Shown: piece after piece, positions 31,812 to 42,674 of the stretch | Layout of the letters: each line of letters starts with the position of its first letter | Numbering within the stretch: the first letter of the stretch is position 1 | Assembly (NCBI GenBank): GCA_016282095.1 | Contig: JAEEJW010000051.1 | Span: 1-43,194 of the forward strand | Origin: Ruminiclostridium sp. | Lineage (GTDB): Bacteria; Bacillota; Clostridia; Oscillospirales; Ruminococcaceae | Direction: 5' to 3' | Length of the DNA stretch: 43,194 bases | The notes under the pieces: generated by a model | The model's input: the letters and a program-made list of their open reading frames with translations, nothing else | Databases searched by the model: none | What the model was told of the DNA's origin: nothing | Position numbers and translations under genes: made by a program

Positions 31812-33023
31812 TCAATAATCAAGTACGCGCAGAGAACCGATAACGTTCAGTTTTCCGCACTTTTCGTCAAAGTCGGCTTCGTTCATAACGCCTGTAACGA
31901 ATGCACATTCGTCGTCGGGGGCTCCGTCACGCGACAGGAACCTTACTTCTCCGAAGATGCTCTCCGCCGTTTTTCTGTCGGCATTTGCGCGGACATAGAA
32001 CCTGTTCTCGAGCTTTCTGTACGGTATTATAAAGCTCTGTTCGCTGTCCTCCCAGTGCATGGTCTTTGATGTGTGGTCGGTCTTGAGAGCGTTTATTATA
32101 TCCGCTACCACCGCGCTGGCTGTGGGAAGCTTTCCGGCGCCCTTTCCGTAGAATACCACATCGCCCGTAGCGTCGCTGCGAACGAGTATGGCGTTGAACA
32201 CATCGTTGACTCCAGCAAGCTGGCTCTCGCCGTTTATGACTGCCGGGCAGGTCATTACTGCCACATCGGCGCCGCGCTTCGCAGCGAAACCTATCAGCTT
32301 TATCACGCTGTTCATGCTCTCGCAGTATTTCACATCCTCAAGGGTGATCTTCGTGATGCCCTCGGTGTGTATATTCTCGGGATAGACGTGTCTGCCGAAT
32401 GCCAGGGATGCAAGGATGCATATCTTGCGGCAGGTATCGTGACCCTCGACATCAGCGGAGGGGTCGCGCTCGGCGTAACCGAGCTCCTGCGCTATCTTCA
32501 GCGCTTCGTCAAATCCCATATTCTCCTTTATCATCTTGGTGAGGATAAAGTTGGTCGTTCCGTTAAGTATGCCGGCGATCTCCTCGATCTCGTCCGTGGA
32601 GAGGCACTGGTTCAGCGGACGGATTATCGGTATGCCGCCGCCTACGCTGGCTTCAAAGAAGAAGTTCACATTATGCTCGCGGGCGATCCTTAGCAGTTCG
32701 GCTCCCTTGGTCGCCACAAGCTCCTTATTCGAGGTGACTACGCTCTTCCCTGCCTCGAGACAGGCTTTTACATAGCCGTAGGAATACTTCACGCCGCCTA
32801 TGACCTCGGCAACTACGAATACTTCGGGATCATTCACGATATCGTCAAAATTCTTCGTGAACTTGTCGCGGTAGCGTTCGTCGGGGCAGTCCCTTATTTC
32901 GAGGATATACTTGATATCAAGCTCCTCGCCTACTTTCTTTTCAAGTGTCGCTTTGTTTTTGTAAAAAACTTCTACGGTGCCGGAGCCGACAACTCCGAAA
33001 CCGAGTACAGCGATCTTTTTCAT
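31812..33023 (-). CDS. hom: Homoserine dehydrogenase
   Basis: 403 residues. It reduces aspartate semialdehyde to homoserine for Thr and Met synthesis. The N-terminal NAD(P) loop is VLGFGVVGSGTVEV (6-19). The catalytic domain holds GGGIPIIRPLN and GILNGTTNFILTKM, with the Asp/Lys pair expected in this region (RDPSADVEGHD). The tail beyond about 345 (FYVRANADRKTAESIFGEV) looks like an ACT domain, but a short one compared with the 425-435-residue form. The start is ATG 33023 with AGAAAGGGAAAG. It opens the pyrH-frr-uppS-cdsA-dxr-rseP cluster, an unusual head gene. Confidence 0.95.
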   Translation of the reverse strand: MKKIAVLGFGVVGSGTVEVFYKNKATLEKKVGEELDIKYILEIRDCPDERYRDKFTKNFDDIVNDPEVFVVAEVIGGVKYSYGYVKACLEAGKSVVTSNKELVATKGAELLRIAREHNVNFFFEASVGGGIPIIRPLNQCLSTDEIEEIAGILNGTTNFILTKMIKENMGFDEALKIAQELGYAERDPSADVEGHDTCRKICILASLAFGRHVYPENIHTEGITKITLEDVKYCESMNSVIKLIGFAAKRGADVAVMTCPAVINGESQLAGVNDVFNAILVRSDATGDVVFYGKGAGKLPTASAVVADIINALKTDHTSKTMHWEDSEQSFIIPYRKLENRFYVRANADRKTAESIFGEVRFLSRDGAPDDECAFVTGVMNEADFDEKCGKLNVIGSLRVLDY

Positions 33024-33135
33024 ACGTCTTTCCCTTTCTGTGGAACATTGCGCGGAGCCCGTGCCCCCTGACCGTCAGATATCGTCCGGCACGGAGTGAG
33101 TCTCTGCCTTGCAGTTGTTAGTATTGCGATATATA
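33024..33135 (-). promoter_or_regulatory. Structured leader of the hom operon
   Basis: The roughly 100-nt leader contains CCGTGCC (minus strand 33094-33088) pairing with GGCACGG (33065-33059) around an inner CTGAC-G-GTCAG palindrome. No T-box, known riboswitch or terminator T-run was recognised, so it is reported only as a structured leader. Confidence 0.45.
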
Positions 33136-33164
33136 ATTATATCATATTTTCCAATATATTACAA
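33136..33164 (-). promoter_or_regulatory. Promoter of the hom-pyrH-...-rseP operon
   Basis: On the minus strand TTGTAA (33164-33159), 17 nt, TATAAT (33141-33136). Confidence 0.7.
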
Positions 33165-33200
33165 GTATTTCTGTAAATTTTTATCATAAAAAATTACAGA

Positions 33201-33234
33201 ATTATCTCCGTTTGTACCGCCAAACGGAGATAAT
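33201..33234 (-). terminator. Probable terminator after uvrA
   Basis: A perfect stem ATTATCTCCGTTTG / CAAACGGAGATAAT with a 6-nt loop follows the uvrA stop by 10 nt. The T-run (TTTTTT) comes about 9 nt after the stem, weaker than the other terminators here. Confidence 0.65.
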
Positions 33235-33243
33235 ACAGTCATT

Positions 33244-36072
33244 TTATCGCTTTTTCAGTATTTTTTTCAGGTATTTACCGGTATATGAAGCCTTGACTTC
33301 AGCCACCTGCTCCGGGGTACCTGCCGCTATGACGGTACCGCCCTTGTCGCCGCCCTCCGGGCCGAGGTCTATGATGTAGTCGGCGGTCTTTATCACGTCG
33401 AGATTATGCTCTATGACTATCACCGTATTGCCGCCCTCAACAAGCTTCTGAAGCACTTCTATCAGTTTGTGGACATCGGCGGAATGAAGTCCCGTTGTAG
33501 GTTCATCGAGTATATACACCGTTCTGCCCGTAGCACGGCGGGCGAGCTCTGTGGCAAGCTTCACGCGCTGGGCTTCGCCGCCTGAGAGCGTGGTGGCGGG
33601 CTGGCCTATCTTCGCGTAGCCGAGACCCACGTCGCAGAGGGTTTTCAGCTTGCGGTATATCTTCGGCACGTTCTCAAAGAACTTACAGCCTTCCTCTATG
33701 GTCATTTCAAGCACATCATAGATGTTCTTCCCCTTATAGCGCACATCAAGGGTCTCGCGGTTATAGCGCATACCCTTGCAGACCTCGCAGGGAACGTACA
33801 CATCGGGCAGGAAGTGCATCTCGATCTTTATTATTCCGTCGCCCTGACACGCCTCGCAGCGGCCGCCCTTTACATTGAACGAGAAACGCGCCGTTCCGTA
33901 GCCTTTCATCTTCGCTTCGTTCGTCGAGGCGAACAGATCACGGATATCAGTGAACACGCCGGTGTATGTTGCAGGATTGGAGCGGGGCGTTCTGCCGATA
34001 GGCGCCTGATCTATGGCTATGACCTTGTCGAGCTGTTCGGCGCCCTGTATCTCCCTGACCCTGCCGACCCGTGTCCGGGCGTGATTAAGCGTACCGGCAA
34101 GGTAGTTGTAAAGGATCTCGTTGACCATGGAGCTCTTGCCGCTGCCGGATACTCCGGTGACGCAGGTGAACACACCGAGCGGTATCTCAACATCTATGTC
34201 TTTCAGGTTGTTTTCGGCTGCTCCGATTATTCTCAGGCAGCGTCCGTCCGGCTTGCGGCGCTCCGCCGGGACCGGTATCTTCTTCCTGCCAGAAAGGTAC
34301 TGGCCGGTTATGGATTTCTCGCACGCCATTATCTCCTCGGCAGTGCCGCAGGCTACGACTTCGCCGCCGTGTATGCCTGCGCCGGGACCTATATCGACGA
34401 TGTAGTCGGCTTCCCGCATCGTGTCTTCGTCATGCTCGACCACGATCACGGTATTGCCCAGGTCGCGGAGGTTCTTGAGCGTTCCTATGAGCTTGTCGTT
34501 GTCGCGCTGATGCAGGCCTATGCTGGGCTCGTCCAGGATATACAGCACGCCCATGAGCGAGCTTCCTATCTGCGTTGCCAGACGTATGCGCTGGCTCTCG
34601 CCGCCGGACAGCGTACCTGCCGCTCTCGACAGCGTCAGGTATTCGAGACCTACGCTGCGCAGGAAGTTCAGACGGGATCTGATCTCTTTCAGTATGAGCC
34701 TGCCGATGAGCGCGTCACGTTCCGACAGTTCCATGGAGTTCACGAAATCATCCGCTTCGGAAATGCTCATTTTGCAGAATTCGCTGATATTCTTCCCGCA
34801 GACCGTCACCGCCAGCGATTCCTTTTTCAGTCTCTCGCCGTGGCACTCGGGACATTCGGTGTCGTGCATATACTGCTCTATCGAGGCTCTTGCGGAGTCG
34901 GTGCCGTCTTTGTAGCGGCGCTCGAGGTTGTTGATAACGCCCTCGAAGTCGGAATTCCTGTACCCGCCGCCGAACACGTCGAGCACGTCTATCCTTATGC
35001 GCTCGCCCTTTGTTCCATAGAGGAAAATATCGAGCTCCTCGGGTTTCAGTTCCTTTACGGGAACGTCGAGGGAGATGCCGTAGCGCTTCGATATCGCGGT
35101 GTAGTACATCATGGCGATAGAGCTGTCGTCGAGGGAATTCCAGCCTATCGCGTTTATCGCGCCCTCGCGTATGGAAAGGCTCCTGTCCGGTATTATCCGG
35201 TCGGGATCCACGGTATGGAACATTCCGAGACCCGTGCAGCACGGGCAGGCTCCGAACGGATTGTTGAACGAGAACATTCTCGGTACCAGCTCGTCGATGC
35301 TGATATTATGTTCCGGGCAGGCGTAGTTCTGGGAAAAATGAAGCTCCTCACCGCCTACCACATCTATATATATCAGGCCGTCGGTGAGTTTGCCGGCTGT
35401 CTCAAGACTGTCCGTAAGGCGGGAATCTATGCCCTCCTTGACCACAAGCCGGTCTACTACCGCCTCGATATTATGCTTGATGTTCTTTGACAGCTTTATC
35501 GTCTCCGAAAGGTCATACATTATGCCGTCAATGCGAACGCGGACAAAACCCTGTTTCCGCAGGCTCTCCAGCTCCTTCGCGTATTCGCCCTTTCTGCCGC
35601 GGGCTATCGGGGCGAGTACCTGTATCTTTGTGCCCTCTTCGAGCTCCATGATCTGATCGACGATCTGATCCACAGTCTGCTGGCTTATCTCACGGCCGCA
35701 TACCGGGCAGTGAGGAACGCCTATCCGGGCATAAAGAAGACGGAGATAATCGTATATCTCCGTGACGGTCCCCACTGTGGAGCGCGGATTGTTGGAAGTG
35801 GTCTTCTGATCTATCGAGATCGCCGGAGAAAGGCCTTCTATGCTCTCGACATTGGGCTTTTCCATCTGGCCGAGAAACATTCTCGCATAAGACGAGAGGC
35901 TTTCCATATAGCGTCTCTGGCCGTCGGCATATATCGTATCAAACGCGAGAGAAGACTTCCCCGAACCCGACAGACCCGTGAATACCACCAGCTTGTCGCG
36001 GGGTATGGTAAGGTCTATGTTCTTCAGGTTGTGCTCCTTCGCGCCTCTTATGACTATTTTATCGTTTGCCAT
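33244..36072 (-). CDS. uvrA: Excinuclease ABC subunit A
   Basis: 942 residues. UvrA finds DNA damage and loads UvrB in nucleotide excision repair. It has two ABC ATPase halves. Walker A is [15 protein letters not shown] in the first and [16 protein letters not shown] in the second. ABC signatures are [14 protein letters not shown] and [14 protein letters not shown]. Zinc modules include CPVCGREI near the start, CPEH...CPCC in the first half, and [16 protein letters not shown] followed by CEVCKG in the second. The length is normal. The ATG has AAAGGAA and follows the alpha/beta hydrolase by 21 nt. Confidence 0.98.
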   Translation of the reverse strand: MANDKIVIRGAKEHNLKNIDLTIPRDKLVVFTGLSGSGKSSLAFDTIYADGQRRYMESLSSYARMFLGQMEKPNVESIEGLSPAISIDQKTTSNNPRSTVGTVTEIYDYLRLLYARIGVPHCPVCGREISQQTVDQIVDQIMELEEGTKIQVLAPIARGRKGEYAKELESLRKQGFVRVRIDGIMYDLSETIKLSKNIKHNIEAVVDRLVVKEGIDSRLTDSLETAGKLTDGLIYIDVVGGEELHFSQNYACPEHNISIDELVPRMFSFNNPFGACPCCTGLGMFHTVDPDRIIPDRSLSIREGAINAIGWNSLDDSSIAMMYYTAISKRYGISLDVPVKELKPEELDIFLYGTKGERIRIDVLDVFGGGYRNSDFEGVINNLERRYKDGTDSARASIEQYMHDTECPECHGERLKKESLAVTVCGKNISEFCKMSISEADDFVNSMELSERDALIGRLILKEIRSRLNFLRSVGLEYLTLSRAAGTLSGGESQRIRLATQIGSSLMGVLYILDEPSIGLHQRDNDKLIGTLKNLRDLGNTVIVVEHDEDTMREADYIVDIGPGAGIHGGEVVACGTAEEIMACEKSITGQYLSGRKKIPVPAERRKPDGRCLRIIGAAENNLKDIDVEIPLGVFTCVTGVSGSGKSSMVNEILYNYLAGTLNHARTRVGRVREIQGAEQLDKVIAIDQAPIGRTPRSNPATYTGVFTDIRDLFASTNEAKMKGYGTARFSFNVKGGRCEACQGDGIIKIEMHFLPDVYVPCEVCKGMRYNRETLDVRYKGKNIYDVLEMTIEEGCKFFENVPKIYRKLKTLCDVGLGYAKIGQPATTLSGGEAQRVKLATELARRATGRTVYILDEPTTGLHSADVHKLIEVLQKLVEGGNTVIVIEHNLDVIKTADYIIDLGPEGGDKGGTVIAAGTPEQVAEVKASYTGKYLKKILKKR

Positions 36073-36093
36073 TCTTTTGTTCCTTTCGGTATC

Positions 36094-36903
36094 TTATCTG
36101 TCTATAAATGCGAATATGCGCTCGTTGAAATCGGGGGCTTCCTCATAGGTGGCGTGGCCGAGTCCGTCATATACATACAGCTCGCTGCCTGCTATGCGTT
36201 CGTGCAGGTCATACAGAGCCTGAGTTCCGGTGGTCTTGTCGTCACTGCCGCCCACTATGAGCGTCGGGCATTGTATGTCATTAAGTATTCCGCGGGCGTC
36301 GAATCCGAGTATTGCCTTAGCGTTTATGAAAAATCTGCGGTAATTGTCGTCGGGCTTCGCCAGCATACCGAGAAACGGATAGAACTTCCTGTATTTCTTC
36401 AGATATCCGGGCGAATAGCTTTTCTCTGCCGTGTCGATCATTAACTGCTTATGGTCGTCGGCTTCCGCCATTTTTATCCAGCCGTTCACAGTATCGTTTA
36501 TGATGTCATTCACACACGGTGCAGTTACGGCAAGTACCAGCTTCTTCACAAGCTCCGGGTGCTTCGCGGCAAGGAACTGCGCGATCATTCCGCCCTGCGA
36601 TACTCCGACGATGTACGCGCTTTCTATGCCCAGCTCCTTCATGGCGGCAGCCTGATCCTCCGCCATATCCTCTATGGAAAATCCTTCGGGGATATCGTTG
36701 CGGCGGCTGAACATATATACCGTATGAGCGCCGAGGAACGGCTTGTAGGGACCGACAAGCATTCTTGCCTTGCCCTTTACCGTCGCAAAGCCGTCGGAAA
36801 GCCCGGGGATAAGGATAACTTTCTTTTCCCCGTCCCCGAATGAGACATAATACATCCCGCTGCTGCCGACATCCGCCTTTCCGTTATTATACGTTATTCC
36901 CAT
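36094..36903 (-). CDS. Alpha/beta hydrolase
   Basis: 269 residues with the full catalytic triad layout: nucleophile Ser in [13 protein letters not shown] (GxSxG, GVSQGG), acid in [11 protein letters not shown] (first Asp of SDD), and His in [14 protein letters not shown]. An N-terminal IPGLSDGF gives the oxyanion-hole loop. There is no signal peptide. It resembles small cytoplasmic esterases or BioH-like enzymes; the substrate is unknown. It sits between uvrB and uvrA with 18 and 21 nt gaps, so it is part of the same transcript. A role in repair is not implied by the sequence. Confidence 0.85.
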   Translation of the reverse strand: MGITYNNGKADVGSSGMYYVSFGDGEKKVILIPGLSDGFATVKGKARMLVGPYKPFLGAHTVYMFSRRNDIPEGFSIEDMAEDQAAAMKELGIESAYIVGVSQGGMIAQFLAAKHPELVKKLVLAVTAPCVNDIINDTVNGWIKMAEADDHKQLMIDTAEKSYSPGYLKKYRKFYPFLGMLAKPDDNYRRFFINAKAILGFDARGILNDIQCPTLIVGGSDDKTTGTQALYDLHERIAGSELYVYDGLGHATYEEAPDFNERIFAFIDR

Positions 36904-36921
36904 GAGTGTATACTCCCATTG

Positions 36922-38886
36922 TCATTTCTTTTCGCCTCTGAGTTCCTTTATCTTGTCGCGGAAGAATGCCGCCTGTTCGAAATCCAGCAGCCTTGCCGCT
37001 TCCTTCATCATTGCCGTGTACTGGGCTATCAGCTTTTCCTTGTCCTTTGCGGTCAGTTTCTGCTTCTTACCCGGCTTGTCTTCCTTGGCGGAGATGTCTA
37101 TGATGTCACGGACTTCCTTGATTATCGTCTTAGGTGTGATACCGTGCTCCTCGTTATACTTCATCTGTATCTCGCGGCGGCGGTTCGTTTCGTTTATGGC
37201 GTTTTCCATGCTTCCGGTGACTGTGTCGGCATACATTATGACCTGACCGTTGGCGTTTCTGGCGGCACGGCCTATGGTCTGTATCAGCGACGACTCGCTG
37301 CGCAGGAAACCCTCCTTGTCCGCGTCGAGTATCACCACAAGTGATACTTCCGGGATATCGAGGCCTTCACGCAGCAGGTTTATTCCCACAAGAACGTCAA
37401 ACTCGCCGAGACGCAGGTCACGCACTATCTCCATACGCTCCATTGTATCGATGTCATGGTGCATATAGCGGACTTTAAGGCCTGCTCTTTCGAGGTACTT
37501 CGTGAGGTCTTCCGCCATTTTCTTTGTGAGTGTGGTTATGAGTACGCGCTCCTTGCGGGCTATGCGTATGTTCAGCTCGGAAACGAGGTCTTCGATCTGG
37601 CCGTCGGTGGGTTTTACTATTATCTCCGGATCCACAAGTCCCGTAGGACGGATTATCTGCTCGGCAACTACCGAGGCGTGCTCCTTTTCAAAGGGACCGG
37701 GTGTTGCGGAAACATACACCGCCTGGTTTATCTTCGCGTAGAACTCGTCAAAATTCATCGGGCGGTTGTCATACGCGGAAGGAAGCCGGAATCCGTAGTC
37801 TATCAGGTTCTTCTTGCGTGCCGAGTCGCCGCCGTACATTCCCCGCACCTGCGGGAGCGTGACGTGGCTCTCGTCCACCATAAGCAGGAAATCCTCAGGA
37901 AAGTGGTCTATGAGCGTTATCGGGGTACTGCCCGGAGGACGGCGCGCAAGCACTCTCGAATAGTTCTCGATGCCCTTGCACATTCCGATCTCCCGCAGCA
38001 TCTCCATATCGTACTTCGTGCGTTCGGCTATGCGCTGGGCTTCGATAAGCTTGTGCTCCGCGGTGAACTTCTCAACCTGCTGCTCCATTTCCTTTTCGAT
38101 ATCGTTCAGGGCTTCTTCCAGCTTGTCCCTGCCCACTATATAATGCGAGGCCGGGAATATTGCCGCGTGCAGCAGCTCGCGCTTTGCTATGCCCGTTACG
38201 ACTTCAAACTCGGAGATGCGGTCGATCTCGTCGCCGAAGAACTCGACGCGTATTGCAGCTTCCTGCGTGGCTCCTGCCGGGAATATCTCCACGGTATCGC
38301 CGCGCACACGGAACTTGTTTCTTATGAAATTGACGTCGTTGCGCTCGTACTGCATGGTTATCAGGCGCTTTACAAGCTCGTCGCGGCCCAGTTCCATGCC
38401 CTTGCGCAGAGACACGGTATTGGAGCGGTACTCCTCCGGGCTGCCGAGGCTGTAGATGCAGGAAACCGACGAGACTATGATGACATCACGGCGCTCGGCA
38501 AGCGAGAATGTCGCGGAATGGCGCAGGCGGTCGATATCGTCATTTATGGCGCTGTCCTTCTCGATATAGGAATCGGTCGAGGGTATATACGCCTCTGGCT
38601 GGTAATAGTCGTAGTACGACACGAAATATTCCACGGCATTGTCCGGGAAGAACTCCCTGAACTCGCTGCAGAGCTGGGCGGCAAGAGTCTTGTTATGGGC
38701 GAGCACCAGTGTCGGGCGGTTTATGCGCTCGATGATGTTCGCCATTGTGAAAGTCTTGCCGGAGCCGGTGACACCGAGGAGCACCTGCTCCCGGTTGCCG
38801 CTCTCGATGCTATTTACGAGCTTTTCTATCGCCTCCGGTTGGTCACCGGTGGGTTTGTAGGGTGATTTTAATACGAATCTGTCCAA
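36922..38886 (-). CDS. uvrB: Excinuclease ABC subunit B
   Basis: 654 residues. UvrB is the damage-verifying helicase-like subunit. Walker A is [15 protein letters not shown], the DNA-clamping beta-hairpin includes [15 protein letters not shown], the DExx motif is [13 protein letters not shown], and motif VI is [13 protein letters not shown]. The C-terminal UVR (UvrC-binding) motif is [20 protein letters not shown] at the very end. The start is TTG 38886 with GGAGGA upstream. It follows ilvD by 15 nt. Confidence 0.98.
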   Translation of the reverse strand: MDRFVLKSPYKPTGDQPEAIEKLVNSIESGNREQVLLGVTGSGKTFTMANIIERINRPTLVLAHNKTLAAQLCSEFREFFPDNAVEYFVSYYDYYQPEAYIPSTDSYIEKDSAINDDIDRLRHSATFSLAERRDVIIVSSVSCIYSLGSPEEYRSNTVSLRKGMELGRDELVKRLITMQYERNDVNFIRNKFRVRGDTVEIFPAGATQEAAIRVEFFGDEIDRISEFEVVTGIAKRELLHAAIFPASHYIVGRDKLEEALNDIEKEMEQQVEKFTAEHKLIEAQRIAERTKYDMEMLREIGMCKGIENYSRVLARRPPGSTPITLIDHFPEDFLLMVDESHVTLPQVRGMYGGDSARKKNLIDYGFRLPSAYDNRPMNFDEFYAKINQAVYVSATPGPFEKEHASVVAEQIIRPTGLVDPEIIVKPTDGQIEDLVSELNIRIARKERVLITTLTKKMAEDLTKYLERAGLKVRYMHHDIDTMERMEIVRDLRLGEFDVLVGINLLREGLDIPEVSLVVILDADKEGFLRSESSLIQTIGRAARNANGQVIMYADTVTGSMENAINETNRRREIQMKYNEEHGITPKTIIKEVRDIIDISAKEDKPGKKQKLTAKDKEKLIAQYTAMMKEAARLLDFEQAAFFRDKIKELRGEKK

Positions 38887-38901
38887 ACGGGCTCCTCCGC
38901 C

Positions 38902-40557
38902 TTAATCCTTGAATACCGCTCCGACGCTTGCGTTGCGGACGTGCATAGCATAGCGCTTGATGTAGCCTGTGAGGGGCTTCGGCGGGAGTATTCCCTTTTC
39001 CCTGCGCTTTGCGATCTCGTCTTCCGGAACAAGCAGCTCTATCGAGCGGTTCGGTATGTCGATGTGTATCTTGTCTCCATTCTCGACAAAAGCGATAAGT
39101 CCGCCTTCAGCCGCTTCTGGAGAGATGTGTCCTACGGACGCTCCGCGGCTCGCGCCGCTGAATCTGCCGTCGGTGATGAGCGCCACTGTGCCGTCGAGTC
39201 CTTTGCCTGCGATAGCTGCCGTAGGCGAGAGCATTTCCGGCATTCCGGGACCGCCCTTGGGGCCTTCATAGCGGATAACTACAACGTCGCCCGGCACTAT
39301 GCCGCCGTTCAGTACCGCATCATATGCTTCCTGCTCACCTTCAAATACCTTCGCGGTACCCGTGAAGTCCATCATTTCGGGCTTTACGGCGCCCTGCTTA
39401 ACAACGGCGCCTTCGGGTGCAAGATTGCCCTTGAGTATCGCTATGCCGCCGTCCGCACGGATAGGTGTTTCTATATCATGTATCACTGTGCCGTCAGCGT
39501 AAGCCGCCTTTTCCAGTCTGTCGCGCTGTGTGCCGGTGACTGTCAGAGCGTCCCCGTCGATGAGGCCTTTCTTTGAAAGCTCATGCATTACAGCCTGTAT
39601 GCCGCCGACTTCATTCATATCCTCGATGAAGATACTGCTGGCGGGATTGAGCTTGGAAAGCTGCGGTATCTTACGGCTCATGGCATCGATATCGTCTATA
39701 CTGATATCCGCCTTGGCCTCATGCGCTATGGCAAGCAGATGAAGCACCGTGTTCGACGATGCGCCTATCGCCATATCAACGGCAAGAGCGTTGAGCATAT
39801 TGCGGCGTGTAATGATATCGAGAGGACGGATATCCTCCCTGACCAGCTCTATGATGCGTTCGCCGGTCTCCTTTGCAAGTCTGCGGCGCGCGGAATTGAC
39901 CGCGGGCTCCGTTCCGTTGAACGGCAGAGCAAGACCTGCCGCCTCGGTGAGGCAGTTCATGGAATTCGCGGTGTACATACCCGAGCAGGATCCGCAGGTC
40001 GGGCAGGACTTGTTCTCCCACTCGCGCAGTTCCTCATCGGATACCTTGCCGTCGGCGTATTTCCCGACTACCTCGAAGTTCTCCGACAGGCCTACGCGTC
40101 TGCCGCGTACCCTGCCGGGGCTCATGGGGCCGCCGCTCACAAATATCGATGGTATGTTGAGTCTTGCCGCCGCAAGTATCATAGCGGGAACTATCTTGTC
40201 GCAGTTCGGGATAAATACAGCACCGTCCAGCGGGTGGGCGGTCAGCATCACCTCGATGCTGTCTGTTATAAGCTCACGGGAAGCAAGAGAATATCTCATT
40301 CCCTTATGGTTCATGGCGAGACCGTCGCATACGCCTATGGTATTGAACCCGAAGGGTACTCCGCCTGCGTTGCGGATACCGTCTTTTACAGCCTGCGCAA
40401 TCTCTCCGAGGTGCATATGACCGGGAATATAGTCGCTCTCTGCGGATACTACAGCTATGAACGGCTTTTTCATCTCACTGTCCGTAATACCGAGAGCCTT
40501 AAGCAGCGAACGGTGCGGGAGCCTTGTTATCCCGTCCTTCAGAAGATCACTTCTCAA
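38902..40557 (-). CDS. ilvD: Dihydroxy-acid dehydratase
   Basis: 551 residues. It catalyses the third common step of valine and isoleucine synthesis, removing water from dihydroxy acids. Iron-sulfur and metal ligands are in [10 protein letters not shown], in [19 protein letters not shown] and in the [13 protein letters not shown] stretch. The C-terminal half contains [20 protein letters not shown], a family signature. The start is TTG 40557 with AGGAC. No other ilv or leu gene is next to it; it follows a ROK kinase by 14 nt. Its Fe-S cofactor makes it oxygen-sensitive, in line with an anaerobe. Confidence 0.97.
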   Translation of the reverse strand: MRSDLLKDGITRLPHRSLLKALGITDSEMKKPFIAVVSAESDYIPGHMHLGEIAQAVKDGIRNAGGVPFGFNTIGVCDGLAMNHKGMRYSLASRELITDSIEVMLTAHPLDGAVFIPNCDKIVPAMILAAARLNIPSIFVSGGPMSPGRVRGRRVGLSENFEVVGKYADGKVSDEELREWENKSCPTCGSCSGMYTANSMNCLTEAAGLALPFNGTEPAVNSARRRLAKETGERIIELVREDIRPLDIITRRNMLNALAVDMAIGASSNTVLHLLAIAHEAKADISIDDIDAMSRKIPQLSKLNPASSIFIEDMNEVGGIQAVMHELSKKGLIDGDALTVTGTQRDRLEKAAYADGTVIHDIETPIRADGGIAILKGNLAPEGAVVKQGAVKPEMMDFTGTAKVFEGEQEAYDAVLNGGIVPGDVVVIRYEGPKGGPGMPEMLSPTAAIAGKGLDGTVALITDGRFSGASRGASVGHISPEAAEGGLIAFVENGDKIHIDIPNRSIELLVPEDEIAKRREKGILPPKPLTGYIKRYAMHVRNASVGAVFKD

Positions 40558-40571
40558 ATTTTAATGTCCTT

Positions 40572-41561
40572 TCATTTATTCCCGAAAACATTCTTCAGTA
40601 TTCCACCTTCACTGCACTTTCCGAGCATCGCGGCACCTATTATGCCGGCATCGTTGCCGAGCTTGCATAGGCATATCTCCGTGTTCTTCTTGCTGTTCTT
40701 TGAATATACCTGTCCGGCTACCAGCTTCTTCAGCGGTATGAGCAGATTGTCGCCCTCGTTGCATACTCCTCCGCCTATGGCGAGTATGTCGGGCTGGAAC
40801 ACGTTTATCGTATTGGTTATGCCGCAGGCAAGTGCCTTGATATATCTGTCGACCACGGCCTGTCCGTCCTCGTCCAGCATCTTCGCAGCATTGAATGCCG
40901 TTCTCGCGCTTATCCTGCCGTCGGCTTCGACCAGCTGATGTATCTTGCTGGCGGGGTGCTTCTCCATAGCTTCGCGGGTCATTCTCACAAGGCCGCGCGC
41001 AGAGGCGTAGGCTTCAAAGCAGCCGCGTCTGCCGCAGGTACATTCGTAGCCGTCCACGACTATGACTGTGTGGCCTATCTCACCGCCGGCAAAGTTCGTG
41101 CCGGAGAATATCCTGCCGTTTATGATTATTCCCGCCCCGACACCTGTTCCGAGAGTGATTATAACGGCGTTCTTCGAGTCCTTGGCCGCACCCGCGAGAT
41201 ATTCGCCGTATGCCGCGGCGTTGGCGTCGTTCTCGATGTATGTCTTCTTGCCGTACTTTGCTTCTATATCGGCCAGCAGAGGTACATTGTTCCAGTGCAG
41301 ATTGTTGGAATACTCGACTATGCCGGTGTCGGTGTTGCAGGTGCCGGGACAGCCCGCGCCTATCCAGCGGACATCGCCCATATCAACTCCGGAATCCTTT
41401 ACCGCCATGTCAACGCTCTCGAAGATGTCCCTGATTATCTCTTCATACGGCCGTTCGCTGTCGGTCTTGACCTTGCCGCGTCCGACGATGCTGTAATTCT
41501 CGTCCACTACGCCTGTGGAAAGGTTCGTGCCGCCGATGTCTATGCCGATGTAGTATTTCAT
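40572..41561 (-). CDS. ROK-family sugar kinase (glucokinase-like)
   Basis: 329 residues. It phosphorylates a hexose with ATP, most likely glucose to glucose-6-phosphate. The phosphate loop is YIGIDIGGTNLSTGVV (4-19), the catalytic Asp lies in YIENDANAAAYGEY, and the ROK zinc site has CTCGRRGCFEAYAS (CxCGxxGCxE). GTGVGAGIIINGRIFSG is the second phosphate-binding stretch. No DNA-binding helix-turn-helix is present at the N-terminus, so it is a kinase, not a ROK repressor. It lies 13 nt after manA. GGGGGAG is the RBS. Confidence 0.92.
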   Translation of the reverse strand: MKYYIGIDIGGTNLSTGVVDENYSIVGRGKVKTDSERPYEEIIRDIFESVDMAVKDSGVDMGDVRWIGAGCPGTCNTDTGIVEYSNNLHWNNVPLLADIEAKYGKKTYIENDANAAAYGEYLAGAAKDSKNAVIITLGTGVGAGIIINGRIFSGTNFAGGEIGHTVIVVDGYECTCGRRGCFEAYASARGLVRMTREAMEKHPASKIHQLVEADGRISARTAFNAAKMLDEDGQAVVDRYIKALACGITNTINVFQPDILAIGGGVCNEGDNLLIPLKKLVAGQVYSKNSKKNTEICLCKLGNDAGIIGAAMLGKCSEGGILKNVFGNK

Positions 41562-41574
41562 AGAACTCCCCCTT

Positions 41575-42528
41575 TTATATTATATCGGTGAGTATCACTT
41601 CGCCGCTGCCTTTCAGGGTAAATCTGCCGTAGCCTGCCGGAATAAATGCGCTGTCGCCCTTGTTCAGTTCAACATCTCCCACCGTGAAGCTGCCGCTCAG
41701 CACGAGCACGGAAGCAAACGACGCGTCAGTCGCCTCAAGCTCCGCCTTTTCGGTGATATCGAGCTTGTTCACGTTGAAATACTCGCAGGAAGCCAGCAGT
41801 GTCTCCGAATAACCGTCCTTTGAGATCTTTTCGCCCTGCGGCTTTGTCGGGCGCGTCGGAGGTATCAGCTTTGTGACTTCGCAGGCCTTGTCTATGTGCA
41901 GATCGCGGGGCTTGCCGTCCTTGCCGACTCTGCCGTAATCATAGATGCGGTAGGTAGTGTTGGAATTCTGCTGTATCTCCGCGATAAGTATGCCCTTTCC
42001 TATGGCGTGGAGGGTTCCCGATTCTATGAAGAACACGTCTCCCTTATGCACCGGGACGTTGTTCGTGACTTCGAGCAGTGTGTTGTTCCTGATGCGCTCC
42101 GCAAATTCCTCGCGGGTGATCCCGTGCTTAAAGCCGTAAAGCAGCTCCGCGCCGGGTTCGGCATCAACGATGTACCACATTTCTGTTTTGCCGTACTCGC
42201 CCTCAACGCGCAGTGCATATTCATTGTCGGGATGAACCTGCACGGACAGGTTGTCCTTCGCGTCTATCAGTTTTATCAGTATCGGGAAATACTCAAAACG
42301 TCCGCAGTTTGTGCCGAGTACGCCTTTTCCCTCTTTTTCGATATATTCTTCAAGTGTCCTGCCCGCGTATCCGCCGTTGGCTATAACGCTCTTGCCGTCC
42401 TTGTGGCAGGAGAGCTCCCAGCTCTCGGCAACCTTGTCGGCATCAGATATCTTGCCGTATTCGTCGCGCAGTCTTGTGCCGCCCCAGATGTAATCCTTGC
42501 ACGGTGCGGTGAGCTTCATCACATACAT
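41575..42528 (-). CDS. manA: Mannose-6-phosphate isomerase, class I
   Basis: 317 residues from ATG 42528, preceded by GGCGGA; an in-frame ATG at 42576 lies within the promoter region and is unlikely. It interconverts mannose-6-P and fructose-6-P. The cupin zinc residues are visible in LSVQVHPDNEYALR and GKTEMWYIVD, and in a third segment, VFFIESGTLHAIGKGILIAE. The compact form (about 315 residues) is typical of Firmicutes. It heads the manA-ROK-ilvD-uvrB-hydrolase-uvrA cluster. Confidence 0.94.
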   Translation of the reverse strand: MYVMKLTAPCKDYIWGGTRLRDEYGKISDADKVAESWELSCHKDGKSVIANGGYAGRTLEEYIEKEGKGVLGTNCGRFEYFPILIKLIDAKDNLSVQVHPDNEYALRVEGEYGKTEMWYIVDAEPGAELLYGFKHGITREEFAERIRNNTLLEVTNNVPVHKGDVFFIESGTLHAIGKGILIAEIQQNSNTTYRIYDYGRVGKDGKPRDLHIDKACEVTKLIPPTRPTKPQGEKISKDGYSETLLASCEYFNVNKLDITEKAELEATDASFASVLVLSGSFTVGDVELNKGDSAFIPAGYGRFTLKGSGEVILTDII

Positions 42529-42564
42529 ATTATTTCCGCCTTTCCTGATTGTATAGATATTATT

Positions 42565-42593
42565 ATTATACCACAAACAATATTAAATGTAAA
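42565..42593 (-). promoter_or_regulatory. Promoter of the manA operon
   Basis: On the minus strand TTTACA (42593-42588), 17 nt, TATAAT (42570-42565). It is the only clear promoter seen for the six genes down to uvrA. It is back to back with the tRNA promoter at 42617. Confidence 0.75.
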
Positions 42594-42616
42594 GCAAAAA
42601 AAATTCAATACGGGTA

Positions 42617-42645
42617 TTGACAAAACGCAAATTATGTTGTATAAT
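42617..42645 (+). promoter_or_regulatory. tRNA-His promoter
   Basis: TTGACA (42617-42622), 17 nt, TATAAT (42640-42645): a full consensus, typical of stable RNA genes. The start of transcription would be about 20 nt before the tRNA. Confidence 0.85.
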
Positions 42646-42674
42646 ATTAAACAGTCATTCGATATTTGTTTATG

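Noticed and set aside
33024-33135. T-box or known amino-acid riboswitch before hom
   Set aside because: No TGGN-type T-box sequence, no specifier loop and no terminator/antiterminator pair could be found in the ~100-nt leader.
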